NCBI RefSeq assembly: GCF_003610915.1
Contig: NZ_NSDJ01000001.1
Coordinates: 620,001-684,000 of the forward strand
Direction: 5' to 3'
Length of the DNA: 64,000 bases
Source of the DNA: Rahnella variigena
GTDB lineage: Bacteria > Pseudomonadota > Gammaproteobacteria > Enterobacterales > Enterobacteriaceae
Numbering within the stretch: position 1 is the stretch's first letter; each line of letters opens with the position of its first letter. Below are positions 8,734-16,477 of this stretch, one piece after another. The position numbers were made by a program, and so were the translations under genes. Below the pieces are notes generated by a model. It had not been told where the DNA came from and ran no database searches. It saw only the letters and a program-made list of their open reading frames with translations.

Positions 8734-10302
8734 ATGAGAATCCTCATCCGATCACTGCTTTTCCTGCTTTGTTGCCTTCCGTTGCTGGCAGAGGCAGGTG
8801 CGGCGAATGACTTTGCTGCCGCCAGCCGCAGCCAGCAGGCCACGTTATTACAGCAATGGGCGGCGGATCCGCAACCGGAAAGGCTGCCGCTGCTCGAGGC
8901 GCTGAAGCAGGAAAACGTCGTCATCGACGAAGCGAAACACGCATTCATCCAGAATGGCGATCGGCTGACGCCGCTGGAAGGCGACGTCAAACCGCAGGGT
9001 GACAGTAAAAAAGTCTGGCTGAACAACCGCCTGCGGATTTTGATTGCTAATGCGCTTTCCGCACACCGTCTGGTGAGCACCGACAGCGCCATCCGTTTGC
9101 AGGCAGCAAAAGCCTTACAGCGTGAAGCGCAGGCCGATCAGCTGCCGCTGCTGACGCATCGTCTTGAACTGGAAAAAGACAGCACGGTTCACGATGCCCT
9201 TTCCATTGCGCTGGCGAATTTACAGCTGGCCGATGCCAGTCCGCAGGTGCGCCTGAAAGCCGTTGAACTGCTCGGCACGTCGGGTGATCCGGATACACAA
9301 GGTCGTCTGCAAAGTCTGACGGATCCGAAAGCTGAGGCCGATGCGACAGTGCGTGACGCCGCGCTTGCCAGCCTGAAAGCGGTACAACATCGCCTGATGA
9401 TCGGCGATCTGCTCGGTCAGGCCTTTACCGGTTTATCGCTCGGCTCGATTTTGCTGCTGGCCGCGCTGGGGCTGGCAATCACTTACGGTTTGCTGGGCGT
9501 GATTAACATGGCGCACGGCGAAATGCTCATGCTCGGTTCCTATTCAACCTACATGGTGCAGTCGCTGTTTCAGCACTACGCGCCGGGGCTGCTGGCGCTG
9601 TATCCGCTGGTCGCGCTGCCGGTGGCCTTTTTCATTACCGCCGGGATCGGCATGGCGCTGGAGCGCACCGTCATCCGCCATTTATACGGTCGTCCGCTGG
9701 AAACCCTGCTGGCGACGTGGGGCATCAGCCTGATCCTGATCCAGGGCGTGCGCGTACTGTTTGGGGCGCAGAACGTTGAAGTGGCCAATCCCGGCTGGCT
9801 CTCCGGCGGCATTCAGCTGTTGCCGAATCTGGTGCTGCCGTACAACCGCATCGCGGTAATCATCTTCGTCATGCTGGTACTTGGGCTGACCTGGCTGCTG
9901 CTCAATAAAACGCGCCTTGGCATGAACGTGCGTGCCGTGACGCAAAACCGCGCCATGGCGGCCTGCTGCGGCGTGCCGACCGGACGCGTTGATATGCTGG
10001 CGTTCGGTCTCGGTTCAGGTATTGCCGGTCTGGGCGGCGTCGCACTGTCGCAGCTGAGTAACGTCGGCCCGGAACTCGGTCAGGGTTACATCATCGATTC
10101 CTTCTTAGTCGTGGTGCTCGGCGGTGTCGGGCAACTGGCAGGTACCGTGGTGGCAGCCTTTGGTCTGGGCATTGTGAACAAAATTCTTGAGCCGGAAATC
10201 GGCGCGGTACTGGGCAAAATCCTGATCCTCGCACTGATTATCCTGTTTATTCAGAAACGTCCGCAGGGACTCTTCGCCTTCAAAGGCAGGGTGATTGACT
10301 GA
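8734..10302 (+). CDS. urtB: Urea ABC transporter permease UrtB
   Basis: Inner-membrane permease of the urea importer, 522 aa. Residues 1-22 look like a signal sequence (MRILIRSLLFLLCCLPLLAE), followed by a UrtB-typical soluble, helical-repeat periplasmic domain to about residue 225, then the LivH-type permease with about eight membrane segments (LGSILLLAALGLAITYGLLG, VINMAHGEMLMLGSY, VVVLGGVGQLAGTVVAA). The frame also stays open upstream to 8581 through the palindromic repeat; the start at 8734 is chosen because the signal peptide begins there and the repeat is not coding. It overlaps urtC by one base (TGATG). Confidence 0.93.
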   Translation: MRILIRSLLFLLCCLPLLAEAGAANDFAAASRSQQATLLQQWAADPQPERLPLLEALKQENVVIDEAKHAFIQNGDRLTPLEGDVKPQGDSKKVWLNNRLRILIANALSAHRLVSTDSAIRLQAAKALQREAQADQLPLLTHRLELEKDSTVHDALSIALANLQLADASPQVRLKAVELLGTSGDPDTQGRLQSLTDPKAEADATVRDAALASLKAVQHRLMIGDLLGQAFTGLSLGSILLLAALGLAITYGLLGVINMAHGEMLMLGSYSTYMVQSLFQHYAPGLLALYPLVALPVAFFITAGIGMALERTVIRHLYGRPLETLLATWGISLILIQGVRVLFGAQNVEVANPGWLSGGIQLLPNLVLPYNRIAVIIFVMLVLGLTWLLLNKTRLGMNVRAVTQNRAMAACCGVPTGRVDMLAFGLGSGIAGLGGVALSQLSNVGPELGQGYIIDSFLVVVLGGVGQLAGTVVAAFGLGIVNKILEPEIGAVLGKILILALIILFIQKRPQGLFAFKGRVID

Positions 10303-11375
10303 TGAGCCAGCCGCTGACGATTACCGGCGTACAAAAAGCGCCAAAGGTTGCGATTTCGGTGGGCACGCTGGTGCTCATCATCCTGATTTTGATGCCGTTT
10401 CTGGCGCTGCTGCCTGCCACGAATCCGCTGGCGATCTCCACCTATACGCTGACGCTGATCGGCAAGATCCTGTGTTATGCGATCGTCGCGATCGCGCTCG
10501 ATCTGGTGTGGGGCTACGCCGGATTATTGTCGCTGGGTCACGGGCTGTTTTTCGCCCTCGGCGGTTACGCGATGGGCATGTATCTGATGCGACAGGCCGC
10601 AGGCAGCGGGCTGCCGGATTTTATGTCGTTCCTCTCATGGACCGAGTTGCCGTGGTTCTGGGCGGGCACGCAGCATTTCGCCTGGGCGCTGTGCCTGATT
10701 GTGCTGGTGCCCGGCGCGCTGGCGTTTGTGTTCGGCTACTTTGCTTTCCGTTCAAAAATCAAAGGCGTGTATTTTTCGATCATGACGCAGGCACTGACCT
10801 ACGCCGGGATGTTGCTGTTTTTCCGCAATGAAACCGGCTTCGGCGGCAATAACGGTTTCACCGGTTTCACCACCCTGCTCGGCTTTCCGGTCACCGCCAC
10901 CGGCACCCGTGTGGGATTATTTTTAGCCACGGTTCTGGTGCTGGTCGCCAGTCTGGCGCTCGGCTTTGCGCTGGCACGCAGTAAATATGGCCGCGTGCTG
11001 ACGGCGGTACGCGACGCTGAAAACCGGCTGATTTTCTGCGGCTACGACCCGAAAGGTTTCAAGCTTTTCGTCTGGACGATTTCCGCCATGCTGTGCGGCC
11101 TGGCGGGTGCGTTGTACGTTCCGCAGGTCGGCATCATCAACCCGAGCGAAATGTCGCCGACCAACTCCATCGAAGCCGCCATCTGGGTGGCACTCGGCGG
11201 GCGCGGCACGCTGATCGGCCCGATTATCGGTGCAGGCATCGTCAACGGCGCGAAAAGCTGGTTCACGGTCGCCATTCCCGAATACTGGCAATTTGTGCTC
11301 GGCGGCATGTTTATTCTGGTGACGCTGTTCCTGCCGCAAGGCGTGATTGGCCTGCTGCGTAAAAGGAAATCCTGA
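10302..11375 (+). CDS. urtC: Urea ABC transporter permease UrtC
   Basis: Second permease of the urea importer, 357 aa, LivM type. About nine membrane segments are visible, with the characteristic LVWGYAGLLSLGHGLFFALG and WVALGGRGTLIGPIIGAG motifs of branched-chain amino acid/urea permeases, the latter in the cytoplasmic loop contacting the ATPases. Start and stop codons overlap urtB (1 base) and urtD (1 base), indicating translational coupling and equal subunit supply. The C-terminus is short and basic (LLRKRKS), facing the cytoplasm. Confidence 0.94.
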   Translation: MSQPLTITGVQKAPKVAISVGTLVLIILILMPFLALLPATNPLAISTYTLTLIGKILCYAIVAIALDLVWGYAGLLSLGHGLFFALGGYAMGMYLMRQAAGSGLPDFMSFLSWTELPWFWAGTQHFAWALCLIVLVPGALAFVFGYFAFRSKIKGVYFSIMTQALTYAGMLLFFRNETGFGGNNGFTGFTTLLGFPVTATGTRVGLFLATVLVLVASLALGFALARSKYGRVLTAVRDAENRLIFCGYDPKGFKLFVWTISAMLCGLAGALYVPQVGIINPSEMSPTNSIEAAIWVALGGRGTLIGPIIGAGIVNGAKSWFTVAIPEYWQFVLGGMFILVTLFLPQGVIGLLRKRKS

Positions 11376-12181
11376 TGAGCCCGATGACCATGACAGAAGA
11401 TCTGTTTACCCAGCCGCAACTGGCCGACCGGCATCGCCGGCAGACCGACCCGATTTTGCAGCTGGAAAACATTAACGTCAGCTTTGACGGATTTAAGGCG
11501 CTGACCAATTTGTCGCTGAACATCGGCGTAGGCGAATTACGTTGCGTGATCGGCCCGAACGGCGCGGGGAAAACCACGCTGATGGACGTGATCACTGGCA
11601 AAACCAAACCGCAAAGCGGCCGCGTTTTTTACGATCAGCGCACCGATCTGACCAAACTGGATCCGGTGCGCATTGCGCAGTCCGGCATTGGCCGTAAATT
11701 CCAGAAGCCGACGGTGTTTGAAGCGCTGACGGTGTTCGAAAATCTGGAGATCGCGCAGAAAACCAATAAGTCGGTATGGGCCTGTCTGCGCGCCAAAATG
11801 AACAGCGAACAGCGCGACCGCATCGATGACATGCTCGGCACGCTGCGTCTGGCGGCGGAACGTCATCGCCCGGCGGGCTTGCTTTCACACGGTCAGAAAC
11901 AGTTTCTGGAAATCGGCATGTTACTGGTACAGGAGCCGCATTTATTACTGCTCGATGAACCGGCAGCAGGCATGACCGATGCCGAAACCGAGTATACCGC
12001 CGAGCTGTTCAAACAACTGGCGGGCAAGCATTCGCTGATGGTGGTCGAGCACGACATGGGCTTTGTGGAAACCATCGCCGACCACGTGACGGTGCTGCAT
12101 CAGGGGCAGGTTCTGGCCGAAGGTTCGCTGCGCGATGTGCAGGCCAACGAGCAGGTTATCGACGTGTATTTAGGGCGCTGA
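11375..12181 (+). CDS. urtD: Urea ABC transporter ATP-binding protein UrtD
   Basis: Cytoplasmic ATPase subunit of the urea importer, 268 aa, LivG-like. Walker A is at residues 60-68 (GPNGAGKTT), the ABC signature at 170-174 (LSHGQ, where His replaces the usual Gly) and Walker B at 190-196 (LLLLDEP), followed by the switch-histidine segment MVVEHDMGF. An N-terminal extension of about 27 residues precedes the first strand, as is common in UrtD. It overlaps urtC by one base and lies 11 bases before urtE. Confidence 0.94.
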   Translation: MSPMTMTEDLFTQPQLADRHRRQTDPILQLENINVSFDGFKALTNLSLNIGVGELRCVIGPNGAGKTTLMDVITGKTKPQSGRVFYDQRTDLTKLDPVRIAQSGIGRKFQKPTVFEALTVFENLEIAQKTNKSVWACLRAKMNSEQRDRIDDMLGTLRLAAERHRPAGLLSHGQKQFLEIGMLLVQEPHLLLLDEPAAGMTDAETEYTAELFKQLAGKHSLMVVEHDMGFVETIADHVTVLHQGQVLAEGSLRDVQANEQVIDVYLGR

Positions 12182-12192
12182 GGAGTCGCATT

Positions 12193-12891
12193 ATGTTGCA
12201 GGTAAATGAACTGAATCAGTTTTACGGCGGCAGCCACATTTTGCGCGGCTTGTCTTTTGAGGCAAAAATCGGTGAAGTGACCTGCCTGCTCGGTCGAAAT
12301 GGCGTCGGCAAAACCACGTTGCTGAAATGCCTGATGGGGCTGATCCCGGCGAAGTCCGGCACCATCAGCTGGCAGAGTCAGGTGATCAATTCCCGCAAAC
12401 CGCACCAGCGCGTGCAGGCGGGCATTGCCTATGTCCCGCAGGGACGTGAAATTTTTCCGCGTCTGACTGTCGAAGAAAATCTGCTGATGGGCTTATCGCG
12501 TTTTTCCGGAAGCGATGCAAAACAGGTGCCGGATGAAATCTACCATCTGTTCCCGATCCTGCTGGAAATGAAGCATCGCCGCGGCGGGGATTTGTCCGGC
12601 GGCCAGCAGCAACAGCTGGCGATCGGCCGCGCACTGGCCTGCAAACCGAATCTCCTGATCCTCGATGAACCGACCGAAGGCATTCAGCCGTCGGTGATTA
12701 AGGAAATCGGCGCCGTGATCAAACAACTCGCCGCCCGGGGAGACATGGCGATACTGCTGGTCGAACAATTCTACGATTTCGCCGCCGAACTGGCCGACAG
12801 CTATCTGGTGATGTCCCGCGGCAGCATTATAAAACGCGGGCGCGGAGAAGAAATGGAAGCGGAAGGCGTACGGGGGCTGGTGGCGATTTAG
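12193..12891 (+). CDS. urtE: Urea ABC transporter ATP-binding protein UrtE
   Basis: Second ATPase of the urea importer, 232 aa, LivF-like. Walker A is at residues 34-42 (GRNGVGKTT), the signature LSGGQ at 134-138 and Walker B with LILDEP at 155-160, followed by EGIQPSV typical of UrtE. The ATG at 12193 has AGGAG 7 bases upstream. It is the last gene of urtABCDE; no clear rho-independent terminator follows, and the next gene starts within 80 bases behind its own palindrome. Confidence 0.94.
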   Translation: MLQVNELNQFYGGSHILRGLSFEAKIGEVTCLLGRNGVGKTTLLKCLMGLIPAKSGTISWQSQVINSRKPHQRVQAGIAYVPQGREIFPRLTVEENLLMGLSRFSGSDAKQVPDEIYHLFPILLEMKHRRGGDLSGGQQQQLAIGRALACKPNLLILDEPTEGIQPSVIKEIGAVIKQLAARGDMAILLVEQFYDFAAELADSYLVMSRGSIIKRGRGEEMEAEGVRGLVAI

Positions 12892-12934
12892 TCCCTCATA
12901 AAGTAACGCTCGCTAATTCATCCCTTCAGGTCTA

Positions 12935-12961
12935 CCATAAACCTAACTGCTAGGTTTATGG
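12935..12961. promoter_or_regulatory. Perfect 11-bp inverted repeat, probable operator
   Basis: CCATAAACCTA (12935-12945) and TAGGTTTATGG (12951-12961) are exact reverse complements around a 5-base centre. The repeat ends 8 bases before the preferred start of the DUF4160 gene. That position and symmetry suggest an autoregulatory operator of a toxin-antitoxin-like pair. It has no U-run, so it is a poor terminator for urtE. Confidence 0.6.
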
Positions 12962-12969
12962 ATAAACTC

Positions 12970-13230
12970 ATGCCCACAATTCTCCGCTTTTCAGGATGGT
13001 TGATTATGGTTTACAGCCATGATCACCTGCCGCGCCACGTTCATTTACGGCGCGGCGACCAAAGAATCAAAATGGCTTTTGACAGGGTTTCACTTAACTA
13101 CGACACAATGGAAATTTATGGTGTCGCCACGTTCGCGGAGATCAAAGCTTTGTTTCGTTACTTAGAAGCAAATATCGTCACGCTCAATGCTGAATGGGAG
13201 AAGATCCATGGCACCAATGACACGATTTGA
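12970..13230 (+). CDS. DUF4160 family protein
   Basis: A small protein of 86 aa beginning MPTILRFSGW and containing YSHDHLPRHVHLRRGDQRIKM, the DUF4160 hallmark with a histidine-rich strand. DUF4160 genes are usually followed by DUF2442 genes, as here, and the pair is suspected to be a toxin-antitoxin-like module; the activity is not established. The ATG at 12970 is preferred because it starts the conserved sequence and has GGA 7 bases upstream; another in-frame ATG at 12958 lies inside the inverted repeat. The 3' end overlaps the next gene by 23 bases. Confidence 0.8.
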   Translation: MPTILRFSGWLIMVYSHDHLPRHVHLRRGDQRIKMAFDRVSLNYDTMEIYGVATFAEIKALFRYLEANIVTLNAEWEKIHGTNDTI

Positions 13231-13624
13231 TGCGGCGTTAAAACGCGGGGAGCAAACGGCTAATGACCCTTCCCGCCCTGTTTCGGTCGAATACCGTCCT
13301 GAACAACATGCCTTTATGATCATGCACGGCAACGGCGTCGGGTATCTTATTAACATTGATTTGATTGAAGAACTTCAGCACGCAACACAGGAACAACTGA
13401 ACACCGCAGAAGTCGATGGTTTCAGCAAAGCACTGCGTATTCCGGCCTGTGATGTGGATATTTACCTGCCGGGATTACTTGCAAAAATTCTTTTTGATGC
13501 CAGCGACTTACAGAAAATTGTTGCCTCAATTAACGGTGCCATGCGCAGCGCGGTTAAAGCCAGTGCCAGCCGGGAAAATGGTAAAAAAGGCGGACGTCCG
13601 CGTAAAAGTACAGAGTTAAGTTAA
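13208..13624 (+). CDS. DUF2442 family protein
   Basis: A protein of 138 aa starting MAPMTRFDAALKRGE. The DUF2442 core sits in residues about 20-105 (YLINIDLIEELQHATQEQL; GFSKALRIPACDVDIYLPGL) and the C-terminus is basic (SRENGKKGGRPRKST), suggesting DNA binding. It overlaps the upstream DUF4160 gene by 23 bases and shares bases with the following membrane-protein gene (TAATG), so all three are probably translationally coupled. A regulatory or antitoxin role is plausible from this pairing; no function is proven. An earlier in-frame start at 13187 is less likely. Confidence 0.78.
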   Translation: MAPMTRFDAALKRGEQTANDPSRPVSVEYRPEQHAFMIMHGNGVGYLINIDLIEELQHATQEQLNTAEVDGFSKALRIPACDVDIYLPGLLAKILFDASDLQKIVASINGAMRSAVKASASRENGKKGGRPRKSTELS

Positions 13625-14007
13625 TGCCAAAAATCAAAAGTCAGGAAGCTCTGGTGCGTCAGCGCAAGCGCTGGATAATGCTGGCGGTACTGTTGGCGGT
13701 GATCGCCGCAGGCCATCAGTGGTGGAAACAAGGGAAACTCGTCTCCGAGCAGTGGAGCCCCAACAAACAATATGTGGTGCGAGAGTATAAAACTTTCGAA
13801 TTTATTCCGCGCATGACCCTGCCGGGCGACGGCGGGCATTATTCCGGCTATATGCGTGTCTACAACCGCGACGGCAAACAGTTTTACGAAGAGTATTCCG
13901 ACCTGCTCGACTTTATCGAAGGGCCGTTCTGGGCGAAGGAAGGCGTTTACTGGATGGGAAATGATAATCAGGACATCGTACGGTTGCCGACGTCACCGGT
14001 GGAGTAA
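13624..14007 (+). CDS. Small membrane-anchored protein of unknown function
   Basis: A protein of 127 aa with a basic N-terminus (KIKSQEALVRQRKRW), one membrane segment at about residues 17-32 (IMLAVLLAVIAAG) and an exported domain of about 90 residues rich in aromatic residues (WSPNKQYVVREYKTFEF, YSGYMRVYNRDGKQFYEEY). No family is recognised. Its ATG overlaps the DUF2442 stop codon (TAATG), so it may belong functionally with the DUF4160/DUF2442 pair, or the arrangement may only be compact packing. Confidence 0.65.
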   Translation: MPKIKSQEALVRQRKRWIMLAVLLAVIAAGHQWWKQGKLVSEQWSPNKQYVVREYKTFEFIPRMTLPGDGGHYSGYMRVYNRDGKQFYEEYSDLLDFIEGPFWAKEGVYWMGNDNQDIVRLPTSPVE

Positions 14008-14057
14008 AATCCTTTTGAGTAAACCTTAGGCAATCTGAGACTATCAGGCGTACAATT

Positions 14058-14087
14058 CTTCGAACGAATCGCACGAACCATTCGAAG
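14058..14087. promoter_or_regulatory. Inverted repeat, possible toxin-antitoxin operator
   Basis: CTTCGAA (14058-14064) and TTCGAAG (14081-14087) are exact reverse complements separated by 16 bases that contain further CGAA half sites. The repeat lies just upstream of the antitoxin start at 14096, where Phd/YefM-family repressors normally bind their own promoter. The GGAAG inside its right end also serves as ribosome-binding site. Confidence 0.45.
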
Positions 14088-14095
14088 GAAGTAGC

Positions 14096-14356
14096 ATGAA
14101 ATCACTAAGCGCTAATGAAGTAAAAACTCAATTTGGCGATGTTCTTTTGAGAGTTCAGCGGGAACCCGTTCAGATCAATCGTAACGGCAAACCCGTCGCA
14201 GTAATGCTCTCTATCGAAGATTATCAGATGCTTGAAGAAGTGAAGATGCGGCTTCTTAAAGAAAAAGTGTCGCGTGCTGAAGCGGATATTGCCCGCGGAG
14301 ACGTCATGGATGGCGAAACCTTTTTCGCTCAGCTGATGAGTGGAAAACGAGACTAA
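14096..14356 (+). CDS. Phd/YefM-family antitoxin
   Basis: An antitoxin of 86 aa. The N-terminal half (MKSLSANEVKTQFGDVLLRV, then INRNGKPVAVMLSIEDYQML) is the Phd/YefM DNA-binding dimer domain; the acidic, helical C-terminus (about 50-86) would bind the toxin. GGAAG lies 5-9 bases upstream of the ATG. The toxin gene starts one base after the stop codon. Binding to the upstream inverted repeat would autorepress the pair. Confidence 0.9.
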   Translation: MKSLSANEVKTQFGDVLLRVQREPVQINRNGKPVAVMLSIEDYQMLEEVKMRLLKEKVSRAEADIARGDVMDGETFFAQLMSGKRD

Positions 14357-14357
14357 A

Positions 14358-14696
14358 ATGAGTCGCTATCAGATTGCCAGGGAGGCACAGGAGGATTTAT
14401 TTGATATTCAGCGCTATTCCCAAAAACATTGGGGAAAAGCCCAGTCCGATAAATATCTCTCTGAATTATTTGTCCTTTTTTCTATGCTGGCAACTCATCC
14501 TGAGATGGGAAGGCCGGTGTCGTTTCGCGAAGATCTTTTCCGTTTTCCACATCAACACCACATGGCGTACTTTTTAACGACACCTGAGGCGATAATCTTT
14601 ATCGCTATCATGCATCAAAGCCGTTCTCCTGCTGATGTTCTTTCCATGAGATTGCATGAGCCTGAAGCCAGCTATCTGGCTATCTTTCAGGATTAA
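14358..14696 (+). CDS. RelE/ParE-family toxin
   Basis: A toxin of 112 aa starting MSRYQIAREAQEDLFDI, with the RelE/ParE arrangement: strand, long helix (YSQKHWGKAQSDKYLSELF), LATHPEMGRPVSFREDLFRF, then strands IIFIAIMHQSRSPADVL ending in the usual R-x-D-x-x-x-R-L pattern. The RELE/ParE superfamily includes ribosome-dependent mRNases and gyrase poisons; the missing catalytic comparison prevents choosing. The start at 14358 is preferred over an in-frame ATG at 14340 because it directly follows the antitoxin stop. The operon ends in a strong terminator. Confidence 0.88.
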   Translation: MSRYQIAREAQEDLFDIQRYSQKHWGKAQSDKYLSELFVLFSMLATHPEMGRPVSFREDLFRFPHQHHMAYFLTTPEAIIFIAIMHQSRSPADVLSMRLHEPEASYLAIFQD

Positions 14697-14705
14697 CAGA
14701 CACAA

Positions 14706-14730
14706 AAAAGCCGCGACATGCGCGGCTTTT
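14706..14730. terminator. Bidirectional rho-independent terminator
   Basis: AAAAGCCGCG (14706-14715), loop ACATG, CGCGGCTTTT (14721-14730). A-run before and T-run after the stem let it serve both the toxin gene (plus) and the convergent small membrane-protein gene (minus). Confidence 0.9.
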
Positions 14731-14755
14731 CACATCTCAACCTAAGGTCGAAAGC

Positions 14756-15004
14756 TTAGCTTCTGACTTTACGGTAGATAAACAGTACGACGATCGCACC
14801 AATCACGGCGACAACGAAGCTGCCGAAGTTGAATCCGTCTACGCGACCAAAACCGAAGAAAGTACTGATATAACCACCCACAACGGCACCGACAACACCC
14901 AGGACTACGGTCAGAATAAATCCGCCGCCATCTTTGCCAGGCATGATCCATTTCGCCAGAATACCTGCAATCAGACCAAAGATAATCCAGGATAAAATTC
15001 CCAT
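14756..15004 (-). CDS. GlsB/YeaQ/YmgE family stress-response membrane protein
   Basis: A protein of 82 aa with three hydrophobic segments and glycine-rich helices (MGILSWIIFGLIAGILAKWI, GGGFILTVVLGVVGAVVGGY, FVVAVIGAIVVLFIYRKVRS). This matches the transglycosylase-associated family (GlsB/YeaQ/YmgE), small inner-membrane proteins induced by stress. GGAG lies upstream of the ATG at 15004. It is monocistronic and shares the convergent terminator at 14706-14730. Confidence 0.9.
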   Translation of the reverse strand: MGILSWIIFGLIAGILAKWIMPGKDGGGFILTVVLGVVGAVVGGYISTFFGFGRVDGFNFGSFVVAVIGAIVVLFIYRKVRS

Positions 15005-15410
15005 TTTCGACTCCTCCGAATAAATTTCCGTTACCGTGAATATTGTTCAACCAAGTTAGCCAAACAAAAGCAGAACGTTTCGCGCTCTGCGAGCAGAACG
15101 TGTGTTTTACACGAACGCCCCTCTTCTTGAACTGCAATCAAAGTCTAGCACCGATTCTACAAAACCGCCCAAAATCAGCAGGAAGGGAGAGAAAAGCAGA
15201 GAAATCTAAGGCAATTTCAGGCTGTGTCAGCACGAATGTGGTTTCGTCAGCTACCCGCATTCGCACGTAAAACTGCGTAAAAAGTAGACCAAATATTTTG
15301 AATGAGATACTCAAATCAATCCGTTTTTCATCGTCAGCTATCCGGCCTATTATGCATCCATCGAAAGGCAAACACCTTTCACTCTCATAAACCTGAATGG
15401 ATTAAACATC
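15005..15410. other. Intergenic region with divergent promoters, no gene recognised
   Basis: About 400 bases between the GlsB-like gene (minus) and the BhsA-like gene (plus). Short open frames exist on both strands, but none has a convincing start, ribosome site or recognisable product. It is A+T-richer than its surroundings, and presumably holds the promoters of both stress-related genes. Confidence 0.5.
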
Positions 15411-15668
15411 ATGAAAAACGTCAAAATTTTTGCTGTAGCTGCTACCCTTTCTCTGATTTCTTTCGGCAGCTTCGCAGCTCAACAGATTACCCAGCCATCC
15501 GGCGACATGCAGAAAATCGGCGTAATTTCTGCCGCTAACTCAACGACCCTTAGCGGTCTGGAAGCGAAATTATCTCAGCAGGCTAAAGACGCTGGCGCAT
15601 CTTCTTACCGCATCATCTCTGTGACCGGTAACAACAAACTGCACGCTGACGCTGAAATTTATAAATAA
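15411..15668 (+). CDS. YdgH/BhsA/McbA-like periplasmic stress protein (DUF1471)
   Basis: A protein of 85 aa with a signal peptide (MKNVKIFAVAATLSLISFGS, cleavage near residue 22-23) and a single DUF1471 domain: a conserved KIGVISAANSTTLSGLEAKL helix-strand and KDAGASSYRIISVTGNNKLH ending in DAEIYK. E. coli members (BhsA, McbA, YhcN) are small periplasmic proteins induced by stress and affecting biofilm formation. Which paralogue this corresponds to cannot be decided. It stands alone and ends at a strong terminator. Confidence 0.9.
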   Translation: MKNVKIFAVAATLSLISFGSFAAQQITQPSGDMQKIGVISAANSTTLSGLEAKLSQQAKDAGASSYRIISVTGNNKLHADAEIYK

Positions 15669-15690
15669 TCTCCCGCGTAAAACTCTCTGA

Positions 15691-15725
15691 AAAGCCTGTG
15701 GAAGCCCGACTTCCACAGGCTTTTT
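15691..15725 (+). terminator. Rho-independent terminator
   Basis: AAAGCCTGTGGAAG (15691-15704), loop CCCGA, CTTCCACAGGCTTT (15710-15723), continuing into a T-run. A perfect 14-bp stem ending the BhsA-like gene. Confidence 0.93.
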
Positions 15726-15824
15726 TATTTGCCAGTATTTTTATGCCGAATTTCGTTTAAATTCGCGATTGCAACTATCCCATCCTGTTCACTATTCTGG
15801 TTTTTTCGCTCATCAGGAAAAGCC

Positions 15825-16460
15825 ATGACCGTTACCGAATCTCTCCTTTCTTATGCACTTGCTGCCGGAATTTTAACGCTGACACCAGGCCTTGATACCG
15901 CATTGGTTCTGCGCACGGCGGCCAGTCAGGGCAGCAAAAAAGCCTTATTGTCAGCATTTGGCATCAGTACCGGCTGTCTTATCTGGGGCGCAATGGTGGC
16001 GCTCGGCTTAGGCGCGGTTCTTGCGGCGTCGGAAATGGCATTTACACTGCTTAAGTGGACCGGCGCAGCTTATCTGGCCTGGCTCGGTTTGCAGATGCTG
16101 CTCAAACCGCGAAGCGAAATGAACATGGCCGCGCCGGAGGGCAGCCGGAAAGTGTTACGCATCGGCAATTCTCCGTTCATAAGGGGATTATTTGGCAATG
16201 TGCTGAACCCGAAAGTCGGCGTGTTTTATGTTTCTTTCCTGCCGCAGTTTGTCGCCACAGGCTATCCGGTCGGGCCGTATATTTTTGGACTCGCCGCTAT
16301 GCACGCCGTGATCGGCACACTCTGGTCCATCACCATGATTTCCGCCACGCGCCCGTTATCGCGCTGGTTGCGCCGCCCTGCGGTGGTCAGAACACTTGAT
16401 CGCTTAACCGGCACCGTTTTTCTCGCCTTTGCAGTACGACTCGCTATGACTAAACGCTAA
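15825..16460 (+). CDS. LysE/RhtB-family amino acid exporter
   Basis: A protein of 211 aa with about six membrane segments. The N-terminal TPGLDTALVLRTAASQGSKKAL is the LysE/RhtB family signature (P-G-x-D/N-x-x-x-V), and LFGNVLNPKVGVFYVSFLPQF the second conserved motif. Members export amino acids or their analogues; the substrate cannot be told. The start MTVTES at 15825 follows AGGAAA; an upstream extension in frame lacks a ribosome site. A GNAT acetyltransferase gene follows after 17 bases, probably in one operon. Confidence 0.88.
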   Translation: MTVTESLLSYALAAGILTLTPGLDTALVLRTAASQGSKKALLSAFGISTGCLIWGAMVALGLGAVLAASEMAFTLLKWTGAAYLAWLGLQMLLKPRSEMNMAAPEGSRKVLRIGNSPFIRGLFGNVLNPKVGVFYVSFLPQFVATGYPVGPYIFGLAAMHAVIGTLWSITMISATRPLSRWLRRPAVVRTLDRLTGTVFLAFAVRLAMTKR

Positions 16461-16477
16461 CTAAAAGGAATCCTGTC

